Assembly (NCBI RefSeq): GCF_030704535.1
Contig: NC_081810.1
Span: 4,249,501 to 4,313,500, forward strand
DNA: 64,000 bases
Direction: 5' to 3'
Source: Vitis vinifera
Lineage: Eukaryota > Streptophyta > Magnoliopsida > Vitales > Vitaceae
The notes under the pieces are model-generated. The model saw only the letters and a program-made list of their open reading frames with translations. It searched no databases and was not told the DNA's origin. A program made the position numbers and the translations under genes. Shown here piece after piece: positions 1 through 13,145 of the stretch (positions are counted from its first letter, which is position 1; the number at the start of each line of letters is the position of its first letter).

Positions 1-3000
1 AGGGACAACATAGTTTTTCTAAAGAGTCTTTTTTTGGCTTTTGTTTTTATCATATTAGAAAAAGAGAAAATTAAGGGGTATTTGAAGATCACCCATATAA
101 TTTTTTTTAATTATATTATAAATAAATATATTTTATAAATAAATAAATATTATAAGTTTTTATAATTTATTTCATTGAAAAATAATTTTATATTATTTTG
201 TGTTAAAAATAAGAAAATAATTAAATTAAACTGTTTTTAATTTTAATTTTATATATATAATCTACATGGGATTGAATAAAACCATACCCAAACTTGTCCT
301 AAATTTAAAAGAAAAAAGTCTCCACTAAGTTCTTAAGCCATTTATTTTAATTCCAAGCTTGTCCATTAAGGGAACGCTCAGACGATGCAAACACAAAAAA
401 AAAAAAAACCTGTCTTACTCTCATCCCTCCCCAATGTGATTTTTTTTGGATTGTGGGAACTTTTTAGCTATAAGAAAATTAATAATCTTTAGTTTATGTT
501 TAATTCTAAACAAAAAGGTAAAATAAAATACAAAGAAATTAAATTATATTAAAAAAACCTATTTTATAAATATATAAATATTATAAGTTTTTATAATTTA
601 TTTATTTTGATTAGTTTTTTATTATTTTGTGTCAAAAATAAGAAAAAAAAATAAATTAAACTATTTTTCCATTTAATTACATCTGACAATTACTAAGTAG
701 GACCAACAAGACCTACTTTACACTAAGGATTGTGTTTTAAATTGATTTTGTGAATATAAGAGTATTTTTCTTCTCCATTTAATTTTAAATTTATTTAAGT
801 AGAAATAATAATCCCAAATGCCCTTTTTCAGGGGTTTTCTACATGAGTACTTTATTTTTAAAAAAATCGTAACATAAAAAATAATTATAAAATTACAACA
901 CTTTTTAAGTTTGAGTGTAAAAGTGAAATCATTTTATGAAAAGACTAGTTAAATATAAGAAAATGAATTTATTTTTTTGAGAAGATGAGTTTAATATAAA
1001 AAATATAGGATAAAAAAAAAAATCATTTTTTTAAAAAGATGAATTAGTTCAAAAAGTTAACATGTTATTTGAAAAGACAATTTTAATATAAAAAGTGAAT
1101 CCGTTTTTTAAAAGACGAGTTTACTACGAAAATAAAAGAAGTGATAAAAAAGTCATAGTGAAGCTCATTATTTAAGAGTTTTATTTATTTATTTTAGTTT
1201 TGTATCAGGATTTATATTTTTTTTGTTTTTAAAGTCAAAAGTTTGAATATAAAAGTAAAACATCTTATAAAAAAAATATAAATTTACTTTGAGTTCTAAA
1301 AAATTCTTTTTAGAAAATTTTAAATTTAAGATAATAAATTATTTTTGATACATTAATTTTTTTAAATAATTTTTTTTAAATATTACTTTTTAAATATAAA
1401 TCTTTTGAAAAAAAATAAATTGTATCCAAAAGAATTTACTTAACTTTTTTTTTTTTATAATTTTAGACTATGTTTGGTTCTCGAAAAATTTGAGAAAAAA
1501 TAAGAGGAAAAACAAATAAAAAGAAAAATAAAAAATAGATTCAAAATCAATAAATTATTTTTATAAGTTTTTTGTAAACATATTTTCGACAAAAAATAAA
1601 TTTTCCCTTGCAAGGTCCATTCACACTAAATGAAAAGAATGAAATATATCATAACTCAGTGTCCTTTAAATCACTTATACATAAAAGTGAAATATTTCCA
1701 AAATTAATGAAATAATGAACTCTATTTCAATATAATATTAATAATTTTGAAGCCAAATAACCACATTCTCGAGGCATCGATCTTTCATAAATAGAGAAAT
1801 TTCAAGTTAAAATTGATTATTTTTATTTTTAATAGAAAATCCATATTTTAAGTTCTAGAATTGATTCAACAATGATTCTATGAAACTTTTGTAGCCTAAA
1901 AAATGTTTTTGAAAAAAAATTAGACATTTGATAAATTTTATAAAACACTTTTAAAAATATGAAAGATTATTTATGATGTATTTTAAAAAATATTTAATAA
2001 GTGATTTTTTTAAAAGCATTTTCAAAGAAAAAGGCTAGATTGTGTTTGATACCTAAAAACACTTTTCAAAAACACTACGAAACGAATCACAATGAAGTAA
2101 AAATACTCTCAAACTTTCGATTTGTTAAACCCGCAATGATGACTTTTTTGATGGAAGGGTTCATGAGTATAGAAATAGTCAACTAATCCTACCAAATTTC
2201 TTCTTTATAATAAGAAGTAAAATTCAACATGATGAGACAATAGCAGATCAATTATTTTGTGACATGGACATCCACCCATAAACCTTCTTTTTTCTAGGAG
2301 AAATATTTTTATGAAGAACTTGTCAGCAATAATTTAACTTAACCCCATATTATAATGCACCAATTCAACACTCTTCCTCTTGCTATCTGTAAAATAATTT
2401 GAATGAATGGCTACTTGTCATTCATGGTCTCTAGAAAGTCTTCCTTATATAGTTGAGGTAGGTTCGGCTTGACCATTTTCCGTGGAATGAAGATAAGGAT
2501 GTATCCTTTTGAGTTTTTTTTTTTTTTTTCCTTTTCATTTTTGTTAATTTAATTAATATCTTAAGGTCTGTTTTTCAAAGGTTTAGACATAGAATTATGC
2601 TGTCAACCACTACGATGGGAAGAACTAAAAAAAAAAAAAGATAGAAATTTGTAGTGTCTCCACTATGAGATCCATCCTTGGCTGAGGAGATGATGTCGTT
2701 TGAACTGCTTTTCCGACAGCGTAAAAGCACGTGTATGAGACAAACCCCGAAAAGATTAGGAGCGTAGAAGAAGAAAATCAATGTTTCTATATTTAGAGAT
2801 TAGTGAAGGATACCGTGTGGTGGCCGCTTACTTTGACGGACACATGTATGTTTACTTAGATGGTTGGATTCCTTAATGGAATGCCCCCTAAAAAAAAGGT
2901 CAGATATTTTGTAGAGAAGATTAGGACATGACCGGCGCTCATAGCGGCAGAGGCATATTTCGGGAGGAGTTGGTCGTCAATGGAATGTCCCCTAAAATGA

Positions 3001-4200
3001 TATAATGCCTGTCCCTTTACACTTACAAACCTTGTTCATACTCTTTGGGGTGTAGAGGGGCTGTGAAGAATACAATATAATTTTTATGCCTAGTTTGACA
3101 GGAGACTGGGAGAGGATTGGATTAGTAGCTGTCCACCCTGGTATGAGTTCAACGTACCCAGATGTTCAAACTTTAGACTGAAGATTCCATTGCCCATTAT
3201 TATTCGCCGCCTGGGAACTTCCCTCATTCCGTGTAAGGATATTCTTGGATCGGGTTTTAATCATCTCATTTAAAAGTCATCATTTAGGTGCTTCAATGAC
3301 TCATATCCATTACTTTGCCTTAATTGATACTCAATAAATATAAGTCAAACCTTTTATGTCATTTGACATCATATCTTACAGCTTGCGAACTTGTATTAAG
3401 AATAATCATTTGAATGACTTATCTTAGTGCTTTCAGAGCAATAATCTTGCATATATAGAAGCCAAAATATTGAAGTTTAGGTGATTTTTTCATTTTTCTT
3501 CGAATTTTTCTTCTTTTCCTGTATTTCCAGAAAGGTCACAAAAAAACATCTGAGACCCCACAAGCAAATTGTAAAAAAAAGTTCCACAATAAACAACTTA
3601 TTGAGGCCCTGGTGATTTTTTATTTTGCTTCAAACTTTCCTTCCTGTCCTGTATTTCCAGAAGGGTCATAACAAAACATCTGAAACCCCACAAGCTTGTT
3701 GTAAAAAACAAAGTTCTACTTTCAGAAAAAACTTTTCTTTTAAACTTTTTTTTTTAAAAAAATAAAAAATTGTTTTCCATGGTTAGGCTTCTAGAAACTA
3801 AAGGAATCTATCAAATTAAGGGATTTTGGTACAAAATCCAATCTGTAGTCCTCTGCTTTTAACTGTTTCTGGCCCTACATATCTGGGTTTTTCAATAGCT
3901 AAGAACATCAAAGTAAGGTCTAGCATGTATCCAAGTATAGCCACTAGGAATATTAGCCTTACACATGACAAAAACTTTCTCCAAGTCAGTCTACAGGACT
4001 TGCAACACCGTGTTGCTGAATCAAGCAATTGACCACAGCCTGGAAACAGCTCTTTTTCACAAAAGACGATCCTGATTCGACCCTCTGGTGCTAGGACTTC
4101 GGCAGAAGTTAAACTTAATTAGATGTCTTTACAGTATGGAAAAAGCAACAGAAAAAGTTCCATCCAAAATATAATGGCATCTGAAATTCTAAGCTATTTA
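1..4200. other. AT-rich intergenic region
   Basis: No gene is supported here. The first 2 kb is almost entirely A/T with short homopolymers and degraded repeats. From about 2.4 to 3.3 kb the composition is more mixed and two short related phrases recur (around 2870-2896 and 2975-2998), but I recognise no family. Open frames in this stretch are short, lack homology that I can recognise, and are not bounded by convincing splice signals. Confidence 0.7.
3481..3720. repeat. 131-bp tandem duplication
   Basis: Two adjacent diverged copies begin at 3481 and 3612, each starting GTGATTTTTT. They share the phrase CCTGTATTTCCAGAA, then GGTCA, ACATCTGA and CCCCACAAGC in the same order and spacing. The copies differ by scattered substitutions and a few small indels, so the duplication is not recent. 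It lies downstream of the carbamoyl-phosphate synthase gene, and I see no coding role. Confidence 0.8.
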
Positions 4201-4436
4201 TATTACACTCAATACATAAGATCCCAATATCAGAGTTGCCAAAATTATAATTTATCAGTCTCATCTACCAAGGAGAAACAAGACTGAAGTGCAAAAGAAA
4301 CAGATTTAAACAAATCACTTGAAAGAAAAGAAAAAAAAACAAAGGCTAACTCCAACAACAGTAATAGAAACAAATTAGAAAAACATCAAATAGAAGAAGA
4401 GAAGGAACAGGTGCAAACCAGATATGCCTAGTTAAT

Positions 4437-7423
4437 TCAAAGAAACGAAGACGCCGACTGCACGTTTTTAGTACTCTCCTTTTCCGATTCAATGTCAAAG
4501 AAGTCCTGAAGAGCAATCATTTTGATGGCACAGCACTTCAAGCTCTTAATTGCTTCAACACTTGCCGATGCTCCTGCAACTGTTGTTATTATAGGAACCT
4601 TGTAAGCAAGAGCCATCCGCCTTAGCTGCCGTCCATCAATCTGATCATGCGTATCACCTGAACTTGTGATCACCATCAGCTGGATCTGCCCGTTAGCAAT
4701 CATATCACCAGCATGTGGCCGCCCCTCATGCATCTTCAGAACTCGCTCAACTGGGATACCTTCCAGTTCAAGAACATGGGCTGTCCCAGAAGTTGAAACA
4801 ATCCTGAATCCAAGGCCAATAAATGACCGGGCAATTGTGGCAAGGTGGGGCTTTGTTAAGTCATTCAAGCTGAGAAACACAGTGCCAGAAACTGGTAGCT
4901 TCTGTCCAGCAGCAATTTGAGCTTTGGCAAATGCAACAGGAAACTCAAAATCAATACCCATTACCTCACCAGTGCTACGCATTTCGGGACCTAGCAATAC
5001 ATCGCATCCTTGGAATTTCTCAAATGGAAGAACAGCTTCCTTGACTGAAACATGTCTTGGGATTACCTCCTTTGTGAAACACAGGTCATGAAGAGACTTC
5101 CCTGACATGACAAGGGAAGCATATTTGGCCAATGGGTGACCAATTGCCTTGGACACAAATGGGACTGTACGGGATGCACGAGGGTTAGCCTCAAGCAAGA
5201 AAACACTCCCAGAAGCTGTGATTGCATATTGACAGTTCATGAGCCCACACACATTTAGCTTCTTTGCTAATATTGTAGTCCATGATCTAATTGTGTCCAA
5301 GCATGAAGAAGGGATGGTCTTTGTGGGAAGTGAGCAAGCAGAATCACCAGAATGGACCCCAGCCTGCTCAATGTGCTCCATTATCCCACCAATCACCACA
5401 TTACCTTCGGAGTCAGCAAGGGCGTCAACATCAATCTCAATGGCATCGGATAAATATCTGTCAATCAATACAGGACGTTCAGGATCCACCTCAACAGCAT
5501 TTTCAAGGTAGGTCACAAGCTTGTCATCGCTATACACAATCTCCATTGCCCGCCCACCCAACACATAGGAAGGCCGGACAACAACCGGGTAGCCTATGTC
5601 CATTGCAATGGCAAGAGCATCAGCTTCGCTCTTGGCAATGCCTCCTTTTGGCTGTTCAATCTTTAGATCGTTAAGGATTGCATTGAACCTCTCTCTGTTC
5701 TCAGCTGCATCAATGGAATCAGGTGATGTACCCCAAATGCGAACATGCCCAACCCCGCTGGCAGATAGGGGCCTGTGCTCGTCTAAGTAATTCTGGATAG
5801 GTAGAGCCAACTTCAAGGGAGTTTGACCACCGAACTGCACAATGATGCCATCAGGTTGTTCCAAGTCGATGATGTTTAGAACATCTTCAACAGTCAACGG
5901 TTCAAAGTAGAGACGATCACTTGTATCGTAATCTGTAGATACTGTCTCAGGATTTGAATTCATCATGATTGTCTCATATCCTGCTTTCTGCGCAAACAGA
6001 AATTAAATTAAATTGACAAATTTAAGGCAATGTACGCATAAGGCTATAACTAAAGGGAATCCATGTGATGGCAAACAAGGCCATAATGTCTATGCATATA
6101 GCCTGTACCATTTTTCCCACCATCCAATCAACATGCACTTGGACAAATTCCTATTTTTACATAAATCAATTCTAAATTATGACTTAAAAGGATCCGATGT
6201 GAATCAATTCTAAACTCAGTCTGCTTAAGGCTGATAGCAGACTGATTACCAATCTGTGCCAATATCAGGTTCGAGATTAGTGATCCAACCACAGTTGATG
6301 CAACCAAATTAAAACAGTCCAATTCAATCCAACTACAGTTGATGCAACCAAATTAACACATTCCAATTCATGCAAATATGGCATTGCATGAAACTACTGT
6401 GGATTTTTAATTGGTGATGTTCACTTAAGACAATAGATTATGAAGAATAGGTTCCCTTCCCAGTACTACACTTTCACAAAAATAAATTTTCAGTTGAAAT
6501 CACATTTAGCAGGTCAACCTATTGCTTAGAGTGCTGATAGCGACAATGAAGCCCATGTGCAGTCAATGGACCCAGGTTCACATAACAAGAGGCATGTGGA
6601 GACCAAAAACCATAGGAAGAAGAGAACATAAATAGCCTACAAACAGCAGAAGCAAAACATACCTGGAGAGCAAAGGATGTATGACAGCAGCAGTAGTCAA
6701 ACTCAATACCTTGACCAATCCGGTTTGGTCCTCCACCTAAAATTAAAACCTTCTTCCTTTGAGTGGGAGCTGATTCACATTCGAAATCATAAGAAGAGTA
6801 CATATAGGGAGTATTAGCCTCAAACTCTGCAGCACAGGTATCAACCCGCTTATAGGCTGGAGTGACACCCAAAGATAACCGCTTCAATCGAACTTCTTTC
6901 TCGGTAGATTTAGATGCAAAAGCTATCTGCTTATCACTGAAACCTCTCCGCTTGACTTCATAGAAGTCATCCTTTGATAGATCAGATAAGCTACGAGACA
7001 AGAGGAATTGTTCCACATCTACCAGCTCTTTAAGTTGAGTGAGAAACCATTTGTCTATGAAACTCAGCTCATGAATATCATCCACTTTCATCCCCTTCTT
7101 CATTGCAGCATATATGGCATGTATACGATCCGGGTTTGGGACTCGGAGACTGTACTTCAATTGTTCCCAATCCCAGTCCATTTCCTTGAGCTGTGCGCAA
7201 CCCCATCCAGAGTAGCCACACTCAAGCGATCGAACTGCTTTCTGAAAGGATTCTTGGAATGTTCGGCCTAGAGCCATGGATTCACCCACAGATTTCATTT
7301 GGGTCGTCAATATTGGTTGAGAACCTGGGAATTTCTCAAATGCAAACCGGGGTATCTGCATGATCATGTAAATAGAAGGGAAGAAAAATATGTGTAAATA
7401 AAAAAATCTACTTAGATGTATTT

Positions 7424-7455
<32 letters not shown>

Positions 7456-9764
7456 CGCAGATGATTCTCTGCTTACATATAAGCCATTACATGCAAAAGC
7501 TAATCAGTAGATGTTTCAATTTAGACAATCACACACACCCTAGACCTGATTGAATGAAAATGTATGACAGATTATGGAATCAGACATAAAAAGGAATGGT
7601 TCAAGAAAAAACCACTAGAAGGAAATTGTATATGAACTTGATTACTAAATAATTAAGACAAGGATGATGGATTCAAAAGATTCGCAATATTTCAGGGGGC
7701 TCTTTACCAAGTCAATTAGCATGCTACTGAGAAAAAATTAGGGACAAAAAAAAAAAAAAAGATCATGGACCACACAAGCATCGTTGTAGAACACTAAGAA
7801 ATAGAAATTAAGTCTTGACAGATAATGCTTTTATATTTACAAGGAGCCCTAGACAACAAAATCATATCACAATTATGCAGTATGTTCAAAACAGCTTCAA
7901 GGCTTTGAGTGTCCGATGCAGACACAAAAGGGGCACACAAGAACCAACAAGAAAAAGGTTTTAGAGGGCAATGAATCTCCAAAAGCAATTCATTGAAAAA
8001 AGGTGCTTCTGACTAGATAAAATAAGAACTAAAAATCAACCATTAAGATTCCATTAAGAAACATGTTCAACTGAGAGGCAAGAGGATAAGCTAATCAACC
8101 AAACAAACTTCTTGTACAGCTACAAAGCTAAAGGAATACGGTTGGCACTTCTATCAAACCAACCATCAATCAAGAGGTCCAATAGCCCTATATATTCACA
8201 TTATGAAAATCCAAAAAGAGTGCTATATATTTGGCACGTTATACAAACACAAATAAGGATTCAAATGTTAATCATAATGATACGCATTGCTACCCATTAC
8301 TTGATTTCAAAACGGAATATTAAGCATGTCTCGATGCTAGATAGAACATCGATGACATGAAAATATTCAAATGCCAAATACTACAACAATTAACAAAGAA
8401 ACATTAGCATAAATAACTAGTACAATAGAATGGAGAAAGACACTTGCCTTTGTCACCACATAATCTATGGAAGGCTCAAAACTAGCCGGTGTTTTCTTTG
8501 TGATGTCATTTGGAATCTGATCCAATGAGTAACCAACCGACAACTTTGCAGCCATCTTTGCTATAGGAAAACCAGTGGCTTTAGAAGCCAAGGCTGAGGA
8601 CCTCGACACTCTTGGGTTCATTTCAATCACCATCACCTCCCCATCAACAGGATTGACAGCAAACTGCACGTTAGAACCACCACATTCAACTCCAATTTCC
8701 CTTATGATAGCAACAGAGTAATCCCTAAGCCTCTGATACTCTTTATCAGTCAAGGTCTGAGCAGGTGCCACAGTTATAGAATCCCCAGTATGAACCCCCA
8801 TTGGATCAATATTCTCAATGGAACATATAATGACCACATTGTCCGCCAAGTCTCTCATCACCTCGAGCTCATACTCCTTCCACCCCAACAAGCTCTTCTC
8901 AACCAAAACCTGAGACGTCAAGCTGGCAGCAAGCCCCGACTTGCATATCGCCTCAAACTCTTCCCTGTTGTAAGCAATCCCACCTCCGGTTCCGCCCAAC
9001 GTGAACGCAGGCCTAATGATCAATGGAAACTCCCCAATTGAATTCGCAATTTCCATACACTCGTCAAGAGTTGTCCCAATTCCCGAAGGTGGCGTCTTGA
9101 CCCCAATATTTTCCATTGCTTGCTTAAACAACTCTCTGTCCTCTGCTTTCTTAATCGCCTCGAGCTTCGCCCCAATCAACTCAACGCCATACTTCTCTAA
9201 AACCCCACTTTCCGCTAATGCCACCGCGAGGTTTAGCGCGGTCTGGCCACCCATGGTGGGCAATATAGCGTCGGGCCTCTCCTTCTCGAGCACCTGCTCG
9301 ACCAACTCGGGAGTCATTGGAGTAATGTATGTCTTGTCTGCCATATCTGGGTCAGTCATGATTGTGGCTGGGTTCGAATTTATGAGAACAACCTCATATC
9401 CTTCTTCCTTCAAAGCCTTGCAAGCCTGAGTTCCGGAGTAATCGAATTCGCATGCCTGCCCAATCACAATCGGCCCCGCCCCAAGTATCATAATTTTCTT
9501 CAAATCCGTCCTCTTTCCCGCCGGTGCTCCGCCGAAAGCCGCCGTCCCATTTGTGGAATCACTACCAACACCCTTCTCAGCCCGCACCGGGCTGGCTCGA
9601 ACCCGGCTCGCCAACCTCGCCAAACCCACGAGCCGCGACCCAGTCCGGAGCTGGTTCGGGTAAAAGAAAATACGGAAACATGTGGGGTTGGACGAATACG
9701 GGTTCAAGGACGAAGAAATGGATCTCCCGGAGAAAGTTGCGGGGTGGTTCATGCAAAAACCCAT
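4437..9764 (-). CDS. CARB: Carbamoyl-phosphate synthase large subunit, chloroplastic
   Basis: Makes carbamoyl phosphate from bicarbonate, ATP and glutamine-derived ammonia, feeding arginine and pyrimidine synthesis in the plastid together with a small glutaminase subunit (not in this window). Exons in gene order: 9764-8448, 7355-6663, 5987-4437, joined in phase to 1186 aa, the usual plant length. Residues 1 to about 80 are Ser/Arg-rich like a transit peptide. The first synthetase half starts near residue 84 ([16 protein letters not shown]) with ATP-grasp motifs [12 protein letters not shown] (251-262) and [10 protein letters not shown] (381-390). The second half has [25 protein letters not shown] (about 808-817) and EANPRASRT. 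The C-terminal MGS-like allosteric domain starts near residue 1038 and contains STSGTAH. The start at 9764 gives MGFCMNHPA; the second Met at 9752 (MNHPA) is an equally plausible start. Intron 1 uses a GC donor. No breaks or missing motifs seen. Confidence 0.97.
7356..8447 (-). other. GC-AG intron 1 of CARB
   Basis: In gene orientation exon 1 ends ...GTGACAAAG followed by GCAAGTG, and exon 2 starts ATACCCCGG after ATCATGCAG. The joined peptide reads VVTK/IPRF, matching the uninterrupted consensus of bacterial and plant enzymes, so the reading frame fixes the junction. AG/GCAAGT is the strong consensus that GC donors need. No GT donor nearby would keep this peptide. The intron also carries a 25-nt G homopolymer (plus strand 7431-7455). 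Confidence 0.88.
7431..7455. repeat. Poly-G tract of 25 nt
   Basis: An uninterrupted run of 25 G on the plus strand, inside intron 1 of CARB, so the pre-mRNA carries poly-C. Long G homopolymers are rare in plant DNA and are also error-prone in sequencing, so the exact length is uncertain. Confidence 0.9.
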
Positions 9765-9961
9765 GTCTAGTCAGAGGAAGAGCCAACGCTTTGAGCTTGG
9801 GGTTGAGTAGAGATTTGAGTGTGAGAATAAAGAAAGGAAGTATCTCTGATGTCTGAAGAGAATATAGACGGCGTTTACCGGGTGAAATGAGTGGGATATT
9901 GGTGGAGATAGTGGTATCAGCACGAGTATCAGCACATGATGGCTACCCAAAAGCTAGGGGA

Positions 9962-10041
9962 TTAGGGTTTGGCTCTGTCTCCCCACCCAGGGTTTTGGGT
10001 TGGGTTTTGAGGGGCCAACCCAAATACAATGCCCAAGCCCA
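9962..10041 (-). promoter_or_regulatory. CARB promoter: telo-box and site II-like motifs
   Basis: About 200-280 bp upstream of the CARB start, in gene orientation, there is a site II-type TGGGCT (plus strand AGCCCA, 10036-10041) followed closer to the gene by a telo-box AAACCCTAA (plus strand 9962-9970). This pairing is known in plant housekeeping and growth-linked promoters. No TATA box is obvious. The transcription start is not determinable from sequence alone. Confidence 0.45.
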
Positions 10042-10089
10042 ACCCAATCCCTTCAAGAGCAGAAAAGTTTTCTTCCCTGGGTAGAAAAA

Positions 10090-12940
10090 TTGATCATTTT
10101 TCTTAAACACCACTTCGTTTGCTTCTTATATGGACAATTTTCCTTTTTCTGTTTGTTCACAAACAAAAACCAGAAGATGGGAGTTGTTACAGTAGAGGTG
10201 AAGGCTCAAGGTCAAAGTAACCACCATGGGTCCAGGTGGTAGAAACAGAGAGAATTCTGGCTATTCAATTTCAGGTCAGATGGCAGGAGAATTGAGAGCA
10301 TCACTCTTTCAAGGTAAAAGAAACAATGCATGATCCCATATCATGGGTGGATTGACTGTTTCTTTGATCGGGACTTGGATGATAATATAAGACTGATTTT
10401 TTCGGATACCCATTTATCTCGCTCTTAAGATAGATTTAAAATAAGAATAAATGCTTTGTGATAAATAAAAATGGGGATCGGATACGAGATGACTCAGATA
10501 AAGTGACCATTCCTATCTATTATCGTTTCCAAGGGATAGCCCAATGGATGGGAAGCGTAACTCAGCTTCTCACTCTCACCAGCCATGTGGGTAGCTGTTG
10601 TATGATTATTTTTCAGGTTTCTTTTATTAAGATAAGTGGAGAATGGAGATTCTACACTATCCTCAAGGAGTTTTCAGTATTTTACACAAGATAGAGTTTT
10701 TCCCATTTATGAAAGAATATCAAACTGCAAAGTGAGTGTTATTTTAATCATTTCTCAAGATCATGACGAAACCCACAACAAAGGTATGACCATACCTACT
10801 ACCCGGCCCCTTGATTGCTCTGGAGTTGGTGGCACGTGATTTTCACCCTTAAATTAAGATCAATTTAAGAGCTTGAATTGGATGAAATTAGTGCATTCAA
10901 CTTCATTGTCGAATATGCTTGATAGGAACTCCTTTGATTTTCATCTCTTTTACTTTAGGACTTGAAATTTTAGTCAATCAAGTAAAAATGGCTTTGAAAA
11001 AAATTCTCAAGCTACAGTTTCGAGCGAGGTTGATGGTAAATTGCCACTAGCCTATCCATGCATAGTAGTCCCATGACATGACTAGTTATGACTTATGAGA
11101 AATCGACACACCAACCTCACTAGAAAGATGCAACAAGTATCAACAACCAGTACTTTGGAGAGGACGGGAGATGTAAAGAAGCTTTTACCACAAATGAAAA
11201 CACATTTGTTGACATAAAAAAAATCCAAGGAATAAATTCCTTGTTTCATCCTCCACACCCATGAAAATGACATTTTTTTAGAGGCAAAGAAATAAATTTC
11301 TATTCATATTAGACAACACCTATCGTTATTAAAGGATTCAAAGGACAAATCCCTTCATTCTATCTATTACTAGTCCTAATGTCAACTTAAGAAGGACTTT
11401 TTCGGGATAATAGACCAAATTGGTTATCATAAGGGAATATTATCATTGATATTAAAGGAACTAATCTCCAACGCAAACTCTAACCGTTGATATTGTATCC
11501 AAAATAAAATAAAAATTCTTTTTAACATTTCATTTTATAAAATATTTATTATGAATTTCATTTTATATCCTGAATAAGTTATATCTATTTTAATATATGA
11601 ATAATACATTGGAGTGACTAGGTTTGGATTTGTAAATGACCATGGTGCAAAGCATTAAACCTATACATGAGTTCATTGTTATCAATTCCTTACAAACCAA
11701 AAATTAGTTTACAATCATAAAAGAAAGTGATCAATCCCTTTTGATTGATTACAATGCATACCTATTATATTATACAATGTGACTTGGCTTAATCATAAGA
11801 ATGGTTAAGCTCACAACTTCTACATTGGCACTTGTTGTGTTGGGCATGAATAGCTTATTAAAAAGCTTCATAAAATGACTTTCATAAAGTGTTAAAGATA
11901 GATTAGTATGTTATATAGGAAGTGTTTTTAATTATGAAAGAATTAATTGATTCTAAGTTCCTAATCATGCGGACTTTTCATCGTTTATTGGATCAAAACA
12001 AAATTTATAACCTAATTCACTATTCTAGAGTAGCTTGTACTTGATCAAAAATGGTTTTAATACAAACTACCATAGTATAGTGGTTTTTAGGTGTCGTCCA
12101 CTAGGATGGATTATTCTCGGTAATTAAGACTTGAATGAAAGGATAATAAATGATTGTGATAAAGTGAAATTGATTTGAAAATTCTTGATGAAAAATCAAT
12201 TTGACAATGGTCTAAAATTGAGAAGAAAAATAAAATATAAAAAATTAATAGAAGATGAAATTCTCGGAGTTAGGATTTTCTAGAAAACAATTTCCATGGT
12301 GAATAGATATTGAGATCTAATTTTCATCAAGTTAAATTGAAAACCTAAATTTTCATCTAAACCGATTTTTTATTTAGTTTTAGGTCTAAATCTAATTTCC
12401 CTTCAAATTAGGTCATTTAGTCCAAGAGATCAATTCAAATCATATATTCAACTCATCTTAAATTATCTTCCAATAATTCACACAATGTAACTATTCAATC
12501 TCATCAAATCTAACTTTAAGAATTTGATGAATCTATCTAACTTACATTGTAGTAATCATCCAAGACAATTTGAAGAGAAAAATCCTCAAATTTCAATTAA
12601 TCAATCAATTGGATAAAATTACCTTTGCAATTCAAGCTCATTTCTCTAATTCATCATAGATCTTGCCTTTAGATCGTCCCTCATCCGAGAAAAACTAGAT
12701 TTACCCACTCATGCTTGGAGATTTGGTCTCACAAGGCATGTTTGGCTAGCGACAAAATGAAAGAAAATGAAGAAAAGTAGAAAATTTCATAGAGAGAGGA
12801 AGTCTGGAAAGTTTTACAATTAGAAATGTATCAAAAATCTCCTAAATGAGTAAATCAAGTTCCTATTTATAGGTCAAGGTCAAGTGGACACTTGGCATCA
12901 TCTAAGAGGTCTTTCGGAGGCTTTTTCACCAAGAAATCTG
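10090..12940. other. Intergenic sequence with degraded repeats
   Basis: No gene supported. Around 12060-12130 the phrase TAGTGGTTTTTAGGTGTCGT followed by a CCACTAGGATGG-like stretch resembles sequence that I recall from plant LTR retrotransposons. No gag or pol frame remains. The rest is mixed AT-rich DNA. Confidence 0.4.
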
Positions 12941-12971
12941 GAAAAATGTAATTTTGCACGAGCTCCAACAA

Positions 12972-13145
12972 TTTCGCACGATTGTGCGAAGTGAAAAATT
13001 CATCAGCATTATTTTCGCCTTCCTGGGGCATTTCGCGTGACTGTGCGAAATTTTCACATGGTCATGCGATCCTTTTGAGCTGCAACCAAATTTCCTTCTG
13101 GTCCATTTCGCACGACTGTGCGAATTTTCCGCATGTTCATGCGAA
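12972..13145. repeat. Cluster of TTCGCAC/GTGCGAA palindromes
   Basis: Three imperfect palindromes of about 20 nt lie at 12972-12991, 13030-13051 and 13105-13126, each of the form TTTCGCACGA-N-TGTGCGAA. Two secondary ones follow at about 13051-13070 and 13129-13145 (CGCATG...CATGCGA). They are spaced about 58 and 75 nt. The local GC content is well above the surrounding DNA. Similar palindromic runs occur inside plant Gypsy-type retrotransposons as far as I recall; no coding remnant is attached here. Confidence 0.7.

Noticed and set aside
3816-4032. Complementary 70- and 68-codon frames
   Set aside because: One looks mildly hydrophobic but no family or splice context supports it; most likely chance frames in CARB downstream DNA.
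8367-8447. Read-through of CARB exon 1 into intron 1
   Set aside because: The frame stays open for 27 codons past VVTK, but the sequence departs from the family and exon 2 resumes exactly at IPRF.
12972-13145. CRISPR-like array
   Set aside because: The repeats are imperfect palindromes with uneven spacing in plant nuclear DNA; there are no spacers and no cas genes.
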